64,000 nt of DNA from Streptomyces sp. NBC_00102. Its GTDB lineage: Bacteria > Actinomycetota > Actinomycetes > Streptomycetales > Streptomycetaceae. Location of the stretch: NCBI RefSeq assembly GCF_026343115.1, contig NZ_JAPEMC010000001.1, positions 4,855,501 to 4,919,500 of the forward strand, read 5' to 3'. Shown here piece after piece: positions 17,144-25,192 of the stretch. The notes below the pieces were generated by a model. It saw only the letters and a program-made list of their open reading frames with translations, had not been told where the DNA came from and searched no databases. The translations under genes and the position numbers were made by a program. The stretch's first letter is position 1. Each line of letters starts with the position of its first letter.

Positions 17144-19369
17144 GTGACAGCAGCAACGCATTCCACCCTCTTCCCCCAGGTGCCCGAGTCCCCGGACGCG
17201 GTCCTGGAAGGGCTCGATCCCGAGCAGCGCGAGGTCGCCCTCGCCCTGCACGGGCCGGTGTGCGTACTGGCCGGAGCGGGCACGGGCAAGACCCGCGCGA
17301 TCACCCATCGCATCGCGTACGGCGTCCGCGCCGGGATCCTCCAGCCGTCCACCGTGCTGGCCGTCACGTTCACCAACCGGGCCGCCGGCGAGATGCGCGG
17401 ACGCCTCCGCCAGCTCGGCGCCACGGGGGTGCAGGCGCGCACGTTCCACTCCGCCGCACTGCGCCAGCTCCAGTACTTCTGGCCGAAAGCAGTCGGTGGC
17501 GAGCTGCCCCGGCTGCTGGAGCGCAAGGTGCAGATGGTCGCCGAGGCGGCGGCCCGCTGTGAGATCCGTCTCGACCGCAACGAACTCCGTGACGCCACGA
17601 GCGAGATCGAGTGGTCCAAGGTCACCCAGACCGTTCCGGCCGACTACCCGGCCGCCGTGGCCAAGAGCCTCCGCGACGCCCCCCGCGACCCCGCGGAGCT
17701 CGCCAAGATCTACGCGACGTACGAACAGCTGAAGCGCGACCGGTCCGTGATCGACTTCGAGGACGTGCTGCTGCTCACAGTCGCGATCCTCCAGGACCGC
17801 AAGGACATCGCCGAGAGCGTCCGCGCCCAGTACCAGCACTTCGTGGTCGACGAGTACCAGGACGTCAGCCCGCTCCAGCAGCGGCTGCTCGACCTCTGGG
17901 TCGGCGGCCGGGACAACCTCTGCGTGGTGGGCGACGCCAGCCAGACGATCTACTCCTTCACCGGCGCCACCCCCGACCACCTGCTGAACTTCCGTACCGC
18001 CCACCCGAACGCCACCGTGGTCAAGCTGGTCCGGGACTACCGCTCCACCCCGCAGGTCGTCCACCTGGCCAACGGGCTCCTGAGCCAGGCGAGCGGACGG
18101 GCCGCCGAGCACCGCCTCGAACTCGTCTCCCAGCGCGACAAGGGCCCCGAGCCCCTCTACACGGAATACGCGGACGAACCGGCCGAGGCGGAGGGAACCG
18201 CCCGCCGCATCCGCGACCTCATCGCGGCGGGCGTGCCGGCGGGGGAGATCGCCGTCCTCTACCGGGTGAACTCCCAGTCCGGCGTCTACGAGCAGGCGCT
18301 CGCCGACGCCGGGGTGCCCTACCAGCTGCGCGGGGCCGAGCGGTTCTTCGAACGCCGCGAGGTCCGTGAGGCATGGGTGGCCCTGCGCGGCGCCGCCCGC
18401 GCCGGCGGGAACGACTCCCTGGTCGACGCCGCCGAAGGGCTGCCCTCCCAGGTGCGGGCCGTGCTCTCCACCCAGGGCTGGACGAACCGCCCGCCCGGCG
18501 GCTCCGGGGCGGCGCGCGACCGCTGGGAGTCGCTGGCCGCGCTGGTCCGGCTGGCCGAGGACTTCGAACACGCGAAGCACGACGCGACCCTCGCCGATCT
18601 CGTCCGGGAGCTCGACGAGCGGGCCGCCGCCCAGCACGCGCCGACCGTCCAGGGCGTCACCCTGGCGTCGCTGCACGCGGCCAAGGGGCTGGAGTGGGAC
18701 GCGGTGTTCCTTGTCGGGCTGACCGAGGGCATGATGCCCATCGCCTACGCCAAGACCGACGAGCAGGTCGAGGAAGAACGCCGTCTCCTGTACGTCGGGA
18801 TCACCCGGGCCCGCTTCCACCTCGCGCTCTCCTGGGCGGTGTCGCGTTCGCCGGGAGGCCGGGCCGGCCGACGGCCCACCCGCTTCCTCAACGGACTGCG
18901 CACCGGCTCCGGGGCGGGGGCCCGGGGCGGAGTCGGAGGCGGCGGAGGCATCGACCGCGGTACGGGCCCCGGCGCCGCCGTCACGACCACGCGCACCGAG
19001 GGCACGGTCCAGCGCAAGAAGTGGGGTCCGGTGCGGTGCCGGGTCTGCGGCCGGACCCTGACCGCGGCCGGCGAGATGAAACTGATGCGCTGCGAGGACT
19101 GCCCCTCCGACATGGACGAGGCGCTCTACGAACGGCTGCACACCTGGCGCGCCGCCCGGGCCGGGGAACTCTCCCAGCCCGCCTGGTGCGTGTTCACCGA
19201 CAAGACCCTGATGGCCATCGCCGAGGCCGTTCCCGGCAGCGAGCGCGAACTCGTCACCATCCCGGGGGTCGGGAACCGCAAGATGGGCCGCTTCGGCAGC
19301 GATGTACTGGCCATCTGCGCAGGTGAGGACGTGGATGGGGGAGATTGCGGGGGTTCCCGCGAGGAGTGA
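17144..19369 (+). CDS. uvrD2: UvrD2-type ATP-dependent DNA helicase with HRDC domain
   Basis: Start GTG 17144 gives 741 aa. SF1A motor: GAGTGKTRA (about residue 44), FTNRAA, DEYQDVS (about 236), GDASQTIYSFTGA, LHAAKGLEWD and YVGITRAR. The motor is followed by a Gly-rich linker, a tetracysteine motif (CRVCGR and CEDC, about 631-655) and a C-terminal HRDC domain (about 662-730, ending near IPGVGNRKMGRFG). The tetracysteine plus HRDC tail distinguishes actinobacterial UvrD2 from UvrD1. UvrD2 is essential in mycobacteria. The neighbours NudC, mycoredoxin and WblC repeat the mycobacterial order. Confidence 0.93.
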   Translation: MTAATHSTLFPQVPESPDAVLEGLDPEQREVALALHGPVCVLAGAGTGKTRAITHRIAYGVRAGILQPSTVLAVTFTNRAAGEMRGRLRQLGATGVQARTFHSAALRQLQYFWPKAVGGELPRLLERKVQMVAEAAARCEIRLDRNELRDATSEIEWSKVTQTVPADYPAAVAKSLRDAPRDPAELAKIYATYEQLKRDRSVIDFEDVLLLTVAILQDRKDIAESVRAQYQHFVVDEYQDVSPLQQRLLDLWVGGRDNLCVVGDASQTIYSFTGATPDHLLNFRTAHPNATVVKLVRDYRSTPQVVHLANGLLSQASGRAAEHRLELVSQRDKGPEPLYTEYADEPAEAEGTARRIRDLIAAGVPAGEIAVLYRVNSQSGVYEQALADAGVPYQLRGAERFFERREVREAWVALRGAARAGGNDSLVDAAEGLPSQVRAVLSTQGWTNRPPGGSGAARDRWESLAALVRLAEDFEHAKHDATLADLVRELDERAAAQHAPTVQGVTLASLHAAKGLEWDAVFLVGLTEGMMPIAYAKTDEQVEEERRLLYVGITRARFHLALSWAVSRSPGGRAGRRPTRFLNGLRTGSGAGARGGVGGGGGIDRGTGPGAAVTTTRTEGTVQRKKWGPVRCRVCGRTLTAAGEMKLMRCEDCPSDMDEALYERLHTWRAARAGELSQPAWCVFTDKTLMAIAEAVPGSERELVTIPGVGNRKMGRFGSDVLAICAGEDVDGGDCGGSREE

Positions 19370-19383
19370 GGAAAACTCGTCGG

Positions 19384-19422
19384 AAAAATAGTTTGCGCCC
19401 GCGCCAGTCGTCACCATAGGTT
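19384..19422 (+). promoter_or_regulatory. Promoter of the wblC leader, with WhiB7-type A/T element
   Basis: The -35 is TTGCGC (19393-19398), then 18 bp, then the -10 TAGGTT (19417-19422). An A/T run (AAAAATA, 19384-19390) lies immediately upstream of the -35, the feature WhiB7/WblC with the principal sigma factor recognises at its targets, including its own gene. Confidence 0.65.
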
Positions 19423-19428
19423 CTTAAC

Positions 19429-19467
19429 CACGGAAACAGCGGGCTTCTCCGAAGCCCACCTTCCGTG
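19429..19467 (+). promoter_or_regulatory. 5' leader hairpin of wblC mRNA
   Basis: Nested stem: CACGGAA (19429-19435) with TTCCGTG (19461-19467), and GGGCTTC (19441-19447) with GAAGCCC (19451-19457). It begins at the predicted transcription start, so it caps the mRNA. Confidence 0.6.
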
Positions 19468-19546
19468 CTGTACTTGCCTGTACCCATCCGAATAAGCAGG
19501 ACCAGCCCCGGCCGGTCCCCCGAGACGCCGAGAGGAGGCGATTCCA

Positions 19547-19882
19547 GTGATCAGCATCATCAAGACCGTCAAAATGACCGATCGCCCCGTCGTCTCCGCA
19601 TGCTCACTCGGCCTTCTCGGCTCCTCGGATGTCTCGCTTCTCGGCACCGGTCTGTCCGGCATTTCCGCCGCACGCCCGTTGCCTCTGGCGTCCCTGCCCG
19701 TGGTCCGGGAGCGCAATGAGCGACCGATCCAGGCATCGGCGGCAGCAGGAGCGAAGGCAGAACAGGCTCAGGCCTATGCCTTTGCGGCAGCCGGTGCCGG
19801 ATTCGTAAGCGCGAAGCAGACGACGTACCACCACACGATGTGGGCCTTCCGTGGGCCTGAACCCTGGAGCGATCCAGCCTGA
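19547..19882 (+). CDS. Upstream ORF in the wblC leader, 111 aa, Ala-rich C-terminal half
   Basis: GTG 19547 is preceded by a very good ribosome-binding site (GAGAGGAGG). The 111-aa product has no recognised domain. Residues 63-89 contain 14 alanines. The ORF stops 24 nt before an intrinsic terminator, and its stop codon lies inside a hairpin. Position and composition fit a regulatory uORF whose slow translation relieves termination in front of wblC. It could also encode a stable small protein; the sequence does not exclude that. Confidence 0.7.
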   Translation: MISIIKTVKMTDRPVVSACSLGLLGSSDVSLLGTGLSGISAARPLPLASLPVVRERNERPIQASAAAGAKAEQAQAYAFAAAGAGFVSAKQTTYHHTMWAFRGPEPWSDPA

Positions 19883-19895
19883 TCCAGCATCAGGC
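19877..19895 (+). promoter_or_regulatory. Hairpin overlapping the uORF stop codon
   Basis: GCCTGAT (19877-19883) pairs with ATCAGGC (19889-19895) around a 5-nt loop. The TGA stop (19880-19882) lies in the left arm, so a terminating ribosome would open it. A competing partner for ATCAGGC is GGCCTGA at 19854-19860. Confidence 0.5.
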
Positions 19896-19906
19896 CGGCG
19901 CCTTCA

Positions 19907-19949
19907 GGGCCGCGGAACCCCACTCGGGATCCGCGGCCCTTTTGTTTTG
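19907..19949 (+). terminator. Intrinsic terminator/attenuator inside the wblC leader
   Basis: Perfect 10-bp stem GGGCCGCGGA (19907-19916) with TCCGCGGCCC (19930-19939), plus inner CCC/GGG pairs, followed at once by the T-tract TTTTGTTTTG. A canonical T-rich terminator is rare in this GC-rich genome. It stands between the uORF and wblC, on the same strand. Confidence 0.88.
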
Positions 19950-20054
19950 TCCGAACGGATGAGACAGGACGAAGGAGCCTCGGGACAAGCAGTACCTGGT
20001 ACCAGCCGACAACCGGCCAACAGCCGGAAACACCAGACGAGGACACCACCCACC

Positions 20055-20423
20055 GTGCAACTCGAAGCGCACGCCCCGTCCGTACCGCCTTCCCCCTCGA
20101 TCGTCCCGCCCGGTTCCACGGAGGACCCCACCTTGTTGCCCCTCACCACCCTCACCGCTCTCGACGACGCCATCGAGAACCTCGGCACCCCGGTGCCCTG
20201 TCGCTCCTACGACCCCGAGGTCTTCTTCGCCGAGTCGCCCGCCGACGTCGAGTACGCCAAGTCCCTCTGCCGGACCTGCCCCCTCGTCGAGGCATGCCTC
20301 GCCGGCGCCCAGGAGCGCCGCGAGCCCTGGGGCGTCTGGGGCGGCGAGCTCTTCGTCCAGGGCGTCGTCGTCGCCCGGAAGCGGCCCCGTGGCCGTCCGC
20401 GCAAGAACCCGGTCGCGGCGTGA
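20055..20423 (+). CDS. wblC: WblC/WhiB7 redox-responsive transcription factor
   Basis: GTG 20055 gives 122 aa. Four cysteines (PCRSY, then CRTC and EAC) form the WhiB 4Fe-4S site at about residues 55-91; GVWGGE, the WhiB turn, follows; the C-terminus carries the AT-hook RGRPRKN. The AT-hook identifies the WhiB7/WblC branch, which activates intrinsic resistance to ribosome-targeting antibiotics together with the principal sigma factor. An in-frame extension to 19851 exists but would cross the terminator, so the internal start is chosen. Expression is probably controlled by the leader attenuator. Confidence 0.92.
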   Translation: MQLEAHAPSVPPSPSIVPPGSTEDPTLLPLTTLTALDDAIENLGTPVPCRSYDPEVFFAESPADVEYAKSLCRTCPLVEACLAGAQERREPWGVWGGELFVQGVVVARKRPRGRPRKNPVAA

Positions 20424-20515
20424 CCGCCGACCTGGGAGTCATGACTCCCGCAGTACCGCTTCTGGTCGGCACCATCGACCGCCCCCACACTCATGACCCG
20501 CGAAATCAGGCACCC

Positions 20516-20779
20516 ATGACCACCCCCACGAAGGAGCCCGTCGGCTCCGCCACCCCCGACGTCACGAACTCCGGCGCGAACGACTCGCGTCAGAACAGGA
20601 ACCGCGAGATGCAACTCATCCCAGAAGCCATGGCTCGTGCGCATATGCACGACCGCCTGGCCGTAGCCGAGGCGGAACACCGGGCCGTCCGCCTGGTCTA
20701 CGCCCGGCGGATGCAGCGCAAGGCCGAGCGCGCGTCGCTGCGCGCTCGCCGCGCGCTCGCCATGGCAGTCATGCAGTAG
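20516..20779 (+). CDS. Small basic conserved hypothetical protein, 87 aa
   Basis: Start ATG 20516. The N-terminal 30 residues are Thr/Pro/Asn-rich and likely disordered. The rest (about residues 35-87) is a long amphipathic helix with many Arg and Ala residues. No known domain. It begins 92 nt after wblC on the same strand; between them is a short palindrome (GGGAGTCATGACTCCC, 20434-20449). It ends before the strong hairpin at 20838-20887, so it could share the wblC transcript. Confidence 0.6.
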   Translation: MTTPTKEPVGSATPDVTNSGANDSRQNRNREMQLIPEAMARAHMHDRLAVAEAEHRAVRLVYARRMQRKAERASLRARRALAMAVMQ

Positions 20780-20837
20780 GAGAGCCGGGCGCCCCGGAGC
20801 ACAGCTCCGTGCGCAGGCCCCAGGCCCCCCCCCACCT

Positions 20838-20887
20838 CACCCCGCCCGCCGGGCCCGTCGAACAGGACGGGCCCGGCGGGCGGGGTG
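20838..20887. terminator. 22-bp perfect inverted repeat, bidirectional terminator
   Basis: Arms 20838-20859 and 20866-20887 pair perfectly around the 6-nt loop GAACAG. Almost all G/C, no T-tract. It separates the rightward wblC-linked gene from the leftward methyltransferase. A run of nine C precedes it (20825-20833). Confidence 0.8.
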
Positions 20888-20985
20888 CTGTCGGGGTGCT
20901 GTCCGGACGGGGTCCGCGAACGGCCAGGTCATCGCCCTGTCCCACCCGGTGGGTCACGGAGGTCGCCACACTGCGCCGACCAGCG

Positions 20986-21825
20986 TCAGCGCCTTCGTGA
21001 CACCGCCAACTCGATGAGAGAGCGCCTGGTCACCCGGCCGTCGTACCGCCCGTCGATCAGGTTCGCGATGCAATCCAGCAGTCCGTTCCTGGCGGCTTCC
21101 GGAAGAGCTCGGTGACCGGAGAAGGTCCGCAGCAGCTCCAGATACCTCGACGTGGTGTAGGTGAGGTCCTGCTCGTAGCGGCGACATACGGTGGGACCGA
21201 ACCGTCGGCTTCGCTCGATCTCCCGCACATGGTCCAAGCCCTCGATGTCGGCGGCTGCCGGAAGCCGCAGCCCGGGTGGCGTCGCTGGGTCGAAGCGCTC
21301 GTAGCAGCGCTGGACCTCGATGAAGAACCCCTCGGTCCCGCCCCTCACATGCTGAGTGCGCACCACGGCGAGCGCCCCATCCGGACGCAGCGCGTCGGCG
21401 GCCTTGGCCACCCGCAGTGCCGGGTCAATCCAGTGGAACGCCGACGCCGAGACGACCGCGTCGAACGGCTCCTGAGGCAACGGCCAGCTCTCGAACTCCG
21501 CCGTCACCACCCGCGCCGCCGAGGCATCAGCGAGGTTGCGGCGGGCGACCGCGGCCATGCTCGGTCCTGCCTCGACGGCCGTAATCCGACAGCCGCGCTC
21601 AGCCAGCGGCACCGTGGCCTGGCCGGTCCCGCAGCCCACCTCCAGTACCCGGCTGCCGGTGCGGGCACCCGCGAGCTCCGCGAGGTCGTCGTACAGCTCC
21701 GGCGGATAGCCGGGCCTGGCCCGGTCGTACAACTCCGCATCCTCGTCGAATGTCCGGCTCAGGCGCACCCGCCGGGATTCCTCAGGCCGGTCGTCGCGCT
21801 TCGCGTGCGTGGTGTTGTCGGACAT
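20986..21825 (-). CDS. Class I SAM-dependent methyltransferase
   Basis: 279 aa from ATG 21825 (an upstream TTG at 21846 is possible). Motif I LEVGCGTGQ (about residues 62-70) and acidic motif II VEAG, a FDAVVSASAFHWID segment, and a C-terminal helical lid. This resembles the Trans_aconit/UbiE-like group of small-molecule methyltransferases. Substrate unknown. It stands alone between a strong terminator and a 0.5-kb non-coding stretch. The protein has more Arg/Thr and the DNA fewer G/C runs than the flanks, so it may be part of an acquired segment. Confidence 0.85.
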   Translation of the reverse strand: MSDNTTHAKRDDRPEESRRVRLSRTFDEDAELYDRARPGYPPELYDDLAELAGARTGSRVLEVGCGTGQATVPLAERGCRITAVEAGPSMAAVARRNLADASAARVVTAEFESWPLPQEPFDAVVSASAFHWIDPALRVAKAADALRPDGALAVVRTQHVRGGTEGFFIEVQRCYERFDPATPPGLRLPAAADIEGLDHVREIERSRRFGPTVCRRYEQDLTYTTSRYLELLRTFSGHRALPEAARNGLLDCIANLIDGRYDGRVTRRSLIELAVSRRR

Positions 21826-22365
21826 GCGGAGCAGGTTAAAGGCCAAGGCCGTGAAGTCAGGACCTGGCCGTTGGCGTCAAGATCGTGATGTTGAGCGTGG
21901 CCGGGTAGGTTCGCCGGTCAACACTGAGGCTTTTGTGTGCGTAGCGGGACAGTCTCAGGCAATGCCTGCGCGTTCATGTACGAAATTGACGGCCGCAACC
22001 GCTCTTCTTCGGCATCCGCCAAGTCGCCCGGCCCCACCACCGGGGCAGCGCCCGGTGAGCCGACAGCCGCACGCTCGGGCGGACATCCCCTCTTGCGGGC
22101 CGACTGGGAATTGCGGACATGCGCCTCCGGCGTCCGCCGTCCACGCCCTCGCGGCACCCCCTGATCTCCCCCTCGGCAAGGGAGCGTTGCCCTGCTCCCA
22201 TAACCCTCCTCACCCATTCGAGTGGGGTCCGGAGAAGCCCGGACTACGGGAGTTCGCTCGGGCGGACGGCGTGGGATTTCGTCCATGTGTCGTGCGGGCC
22301 CCGGTCTCGTTTCCAGTCGTGCGTTCTGCCGCGCCGCCCGTCACCTGCGGAGTTATCGTCACGGC
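21826..22365. other. 540-bp interval with no convincing gene, possible mobile-element scar
   Basis: Lower GC than its surroundings at about 21850-22010. It contains CAGGCAATGCCTG (21957-21969), a short near-palindrome, and CTGAG/CTCAG flanking repeats (about 21926 and 21953). Open frames lack ribosome-binding sites and recognisable domains. The lower-GC part resembles a decayed transposon end, but no transposase remnant can be read. Confidence 0.4.
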
Positions 22366-22566
22366 GTGGACGAGGAGACCTATCACCCCGAGCTGCCGGA
22401 AGCCCCCCACGTGTTCTGTGGGAGGTGCGGCACAAACGCCGGCACGACCGCACCACCCACCTGGATGTGCGAGGTGGAGAAGGACGGGCGCCAGTACTAC
22501 TGCGAGAACTGCGCCCGCGCCCACATCCGGGCCATCGAAAGCCGGCTCGCCCCCGCTCTCTGGTGA
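22366..22566 (+). CDS. Small zinc-ribbon-like protein, 66 aa
   Basis: GTG 22366. Cysteines in the order CGRCG, WMC and CENC give four to five candidate zinc ligands. The N-terminus is acidic (DEETYHPELPEAP). The C-terminal helix is Arg/Ala-rich. Likely a structural zinc-ribbon; function not recognised. A terminator-like stem follows at 22601-22625, which supports a real transcription unit. Confidence 0.6.
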   Translation: MDEETYHPELPEAPHVFCGRCGTNAGTTAPPTWMCEVEKDGRQYYCENCARAHIRAIESRLAPALW

Positions 22567-22600
22567 GTCCCCGTCGCCCCGGTCTCTCGAGAGCAAACGA

Positions 22601-22625
22601 CGGCCCGGGCGCTCCCCCCGGGCCG
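22601..22625 (+). terminator. Probable terminator after zinc-ribbon gene
   Basis: CGGCCCGGG (22601-22609) pairs with CCCGGGCCG (22617-22625), 7-nt loop, no T-tract. Confidence 0.5.
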
Positions 22626-22697
22626 GACCGCCACGGCCCCACCCTGGGACAAGGGCCGCCGGCCAACCGGTCAGCAACCCGGGACAGACTCGGCCGA

Positions 22698-22928
22698 ATG
22701 GGAATGTTCAAGCGGGGAAGGAAGGTGGAAAGCGCTGGTCAGGCTGGTCATCAGGCCGACCTGAGTGTGCTGCTCGCGCAGGGCGAAGAAATGATCGAAC
22801 AGCTCAGGGCTGTCCCGCAATCCCTGGTGGGTGCGCGACGACAGCTACGGCACCTCGCCGCGTTGTCGGAACGTCCACATACATCCAGTATGCGGACGCT
22901 CCTCCGCCTTGCGATGCACCGCATCTGA
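22698..22928 (+). CDS. Hypothetical 76-aa protein
   Basis: Starts ATG 22698 (MGMFKRGRKVE). Predicted mostly helical, with a basic N-terminus and a central LLAQGEEMIEQLR helix. No domain recognised. It precedes the DUF6882-like gene by 53 nt on the same strand. It could be a real small gene or a remnant; the codon pattern is only moderately typical. Confidence 0.4.
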   Translation: MGMFKRGRKVESAGQAGHQADLSVLLAQGEEMIEQLRAVPQSLVGARRQLRHLAALSERPHTSSMRTLLRLAMHRI

Positions 22929-22981
22929 CGCCGCGCACTGATCCACCACGGATTACGGGACAGCCCTTCGGTCGCGCACAT

Positions 22982-23401
22982 ATGTCCTGGGGGCTGGGAT
23001 CGGCCGACCGCTGGGATCTCGACCAGACGACCGGCACGATCACATGGACCTTCCCCGACAAGACGGCGACGGCACCGGCGCAGATTCTGGGCAGCTTCAA
23101 CTCCACCTCGGGCTCCTGGATGTGGGCCTGGGTGAATCCGAGCGTCCTTCCCGGCCTGAGCAGCGACGCGCGCGACTTCCGGGACTGGGCGGAGGCGAAC
23201 GGGCATCCCGCGCTCGCCCGGCCGAAGATCGAGGCCGACGCGAAGGCCGCAGCCACCCTCGTGGCCCTGGCCGTCCGGGTCACGAGGGCGACCGGCTATT
23301 ACCGGAGCCAGGGAAACAACTCCCTGATCGTCACGTTCGGTCCGGTCACCCTGACAGCGGCGGACGGCAGCGTCTCCAGCTTCAACATCGATACCGAGTA
23401 G
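22982..23401 (+). CDS. DUF6882-type protein, 139 aa
   Basis: ATG 22982. The run WDLDQTTGTITWTFPD, then APAQILGSF, SWMWAWVNPSV, a central ARDFRDWAEA helix, and a C-terminal ATGYYRSQGNNSL region match the conserved layout of DUF6882 proteins of unknown function. Family members often carry an extra N-terminal helix, which is absent here, so the protein may be a short form or 5' truncated. No clear ribosome-binding site. Confidence 0.6.
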   Translation: MSWGLGSADRWDLDQTTGTITWTFPDKTATAPAQILGSFNSTSGSWMWAWVNPSVLPGLSSDARDFRDWAEANGHPALARPKIEADAKAAATLVALAVRVTRATGYYRSQGNNSLIVTFGPVTLTAADGSVSSFNIDTE

Positions 23402-23518
23402 GACCGACACGGCGCCGGGCCTCGGCTCACAGGGCCGAGACTTGGCGGCCAGGCCAGGCCAGGCGTCCCGGCTCGTCCGGCGCGGGTGCCGAGCGGCCGG
23501 GCGTCCGGAAGTGCTGCC

Positions 23519-25129
23519 CTACACCTCCTCGGCATCCCGCTCGGCCCGTCCGTCGGAGGTCCTTTGCCCGTCGCGGCCCGCCAGCGCGCTCGGGCCTTCC
23601 GAGCCGACCAAAACCCCGAGGCCGTCCGCACCCTCCGCACCCTCCCTGCCGATCACGCCCTCCGCGCCCTCAGCCCTCTCCATGCCCTCGTCGCTGCCCG
23701 CACAGCCCTCGCTGCCCGCATCGTCCTCGCCGCCGGCCCCGGCCTCGCCGTCCGGCTCCGGGAAGCCGGGCAGCCATGCTTCGAGCTCGTCCCGCAGACG
23801 CACGGTCGCGCCCAGCTGGCAGAGCACCCCGATCGTGCTCAGCGTCACCCGGTGTATGAGGAGATAGGAGGGCGGGAGGTTCAACTGCCGTCCGAGCCGG
23901 TGTGCGGGGGAGCGGGGATCGGCGATCCGGGCCGCTTGGGTGCGCAGCCACCCCCGGCTGAAGGTGAACGCCTCCACCTGGGCCGGTTCGATGACCGGGA
24001 TCAGGTAGTCCAGGACGGCATCGGGGTCCAGATCGACCGATTCCGGTACAAAACCCGCCCGCCGGAGCAGTGCGTACACCTCTTCCGCCTCCCCGAGCAG
24101 GGTCATCCGCAAGGCCTCGCCGACGATCTCGGGCAGCCCTCCCGGCAATCGGTCGACCGTGCCGAAGTCGAGTACCCCGAGACGCCACTCCCGCGCCCCG
24201 CCGTGCTCGGGGGACTCCTCCTGGGCGGGGACGAGCGGCGGCTCCTCGTCGGCGGGAGGCAGCAGGCGGAAGTTGCCCGGGTGCGGGTCCGCGTGGAGCA
24301 GACCCGTCCGGGCAGGTCCGGAGAAGAGGAAGCGCGACAGCAACTGGCCCGCCCGGTTCCGCTGCTCCGGCGTTCCCCGCTCGATCACCTCGGACAGCGG
24401 GAGCCCGTCCATCCACTCCGTCACGAGCACTTGGTCCGACTGGAGCACCACACCCGGCACGACCACGTCGGGGTCGTCCGCGAACTCGGCCGCGTGCGCC
24501 TCCTGCGCCCGCGCCTCCAGCGCGTAGTCCAGTTCCTCGGACACCCGGTCGCGCATCTCCTTGATCAGCGGCTTGATGTCCATGCCGGGGATCAACGGCC
24601 CGAGGAGCCGCGCGAACCTGCTGAGCTGAGTGAGGTCCGACAGCAGCGCTTCCCCGGCGCCCGGATACTGCACCTTCACCGCAACCTCGCGCCCATCGCG
24701 CCAGACCGCCCGGTGCACCTGGCCGATGGACGCCGCGGCGGCCGGCTGGTCGTCGAACGAGAGGAAGAGCTCGCGCCAGCTCTCGCCGAGCCGCTCCGCG
24801 AGCACCTGGTGGACCGTGCGCACCGGCATCGGGGGAGCGGCCTCCTGGAGCTTCGTCAGCGCCGCCCGGTACGGACCGGCCACCTCCTCGGGCAGCGCGG
24901 ACTCGAACACGGAGAGCGCCTGACCGAGCTTCATGGCACCACCCTTCAGCTCACCCAGGGTCTTGAAGAGCTGGTCCGCCGTCCGCTGCTGCACCTCGCG
25001 GGCCACCAGCTCGGCCGGTCTGCCGCCGATCCGCTTGCCCAGGCCCCACGTGGCGCGGCCGGCGAAGCCGAGCGGCAGCGCGGCCAGTTTCGCGGTGCGG
25101 GTGACCGCCTTGCGGGGAAGATCGGACAT
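23519..25129 (-). CDS. ABC1/AarF/UbiB-family atypical kinase
   Basis: 536 aa, ATG 25129 preceded by GGAGGAGC. ABC1 signatures are present: the KxGQ-type motif as GGAMKLGQALS (about residues 60-70), invariant Lys in VAVKVQYPG, LLHADPHPGNF (catalytic loop) and LDFGTVDRL (DFG). The C-terminal 70 residues are low-complexity Gly/Glu/Ala/Asp repeats. The family acts in isoprenoid-quinone and lipid homeostasis. The mycobacterial counterpart beside whiB7 has been linked to macrolide tolerance, so the location near wblC is noteworthy. The start lies 64 nt from the ThiF-like gene upstream, likely co-transcribed. Confidence 0.9.
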   Translation of the reverse strand: MSDLPRKAVTRTAKLAALPLGFAGRATWGLGKRIGGRPAELVAREVQQRTADQLFKTLGELKGGAMKLGQALSVFESALPEEVAGPYRAALTKLQEAAPPMPVRTVHQVLAERLGESWRELFLSFDDQPAAAASIGQVHRAVWRDGREVAVKVQYPGAGEALLSDLTQLSRFARLLGPLIPGMDIKPLIKEMRDRVSEELDYALEARAQEAHAAEFADDPDVVVPGVVLQSDQVLVTEWMDGLPLSEVIERGTPEQRNRAGQLLSRFLFSGPARTGLLHADPHPGNFRLLPPADEEPPLVPAQEESPEHGGAREWRLGVLDFGTVDRLPGGLPEIVGEALRMTLLGEAEEVYALLRRAGFVPESVDLDPDAVLDYLIPVIEPAQVEAFTFSRGWLRTQAARIADPRSPAHRLGRQLNLPPSYLLIHRVTLSTIGVLCQLGATVRLRDELEAWLPGFPEPDGEAGAGGEDDAGSEGCAGSDEGMERAEGAEGVIGREGAEGADGLGVLVGSEGPSALAGRDGQRTSDGRAERDAEEV

Positions 25130-25192
25130 GTGCTCCTCCAGTTCGTGAACTGCGGTGCCGGTGCGCCCATCGCGTCGATCCGGCGACGGCGG

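Noticed and set aside
19851..20054. N-terminal extension of WblC
   Set aside because: The in-frame extension would be translated across the intrinsic terminator and overlaps the uORF; WhiB7 proteins do not carry it.
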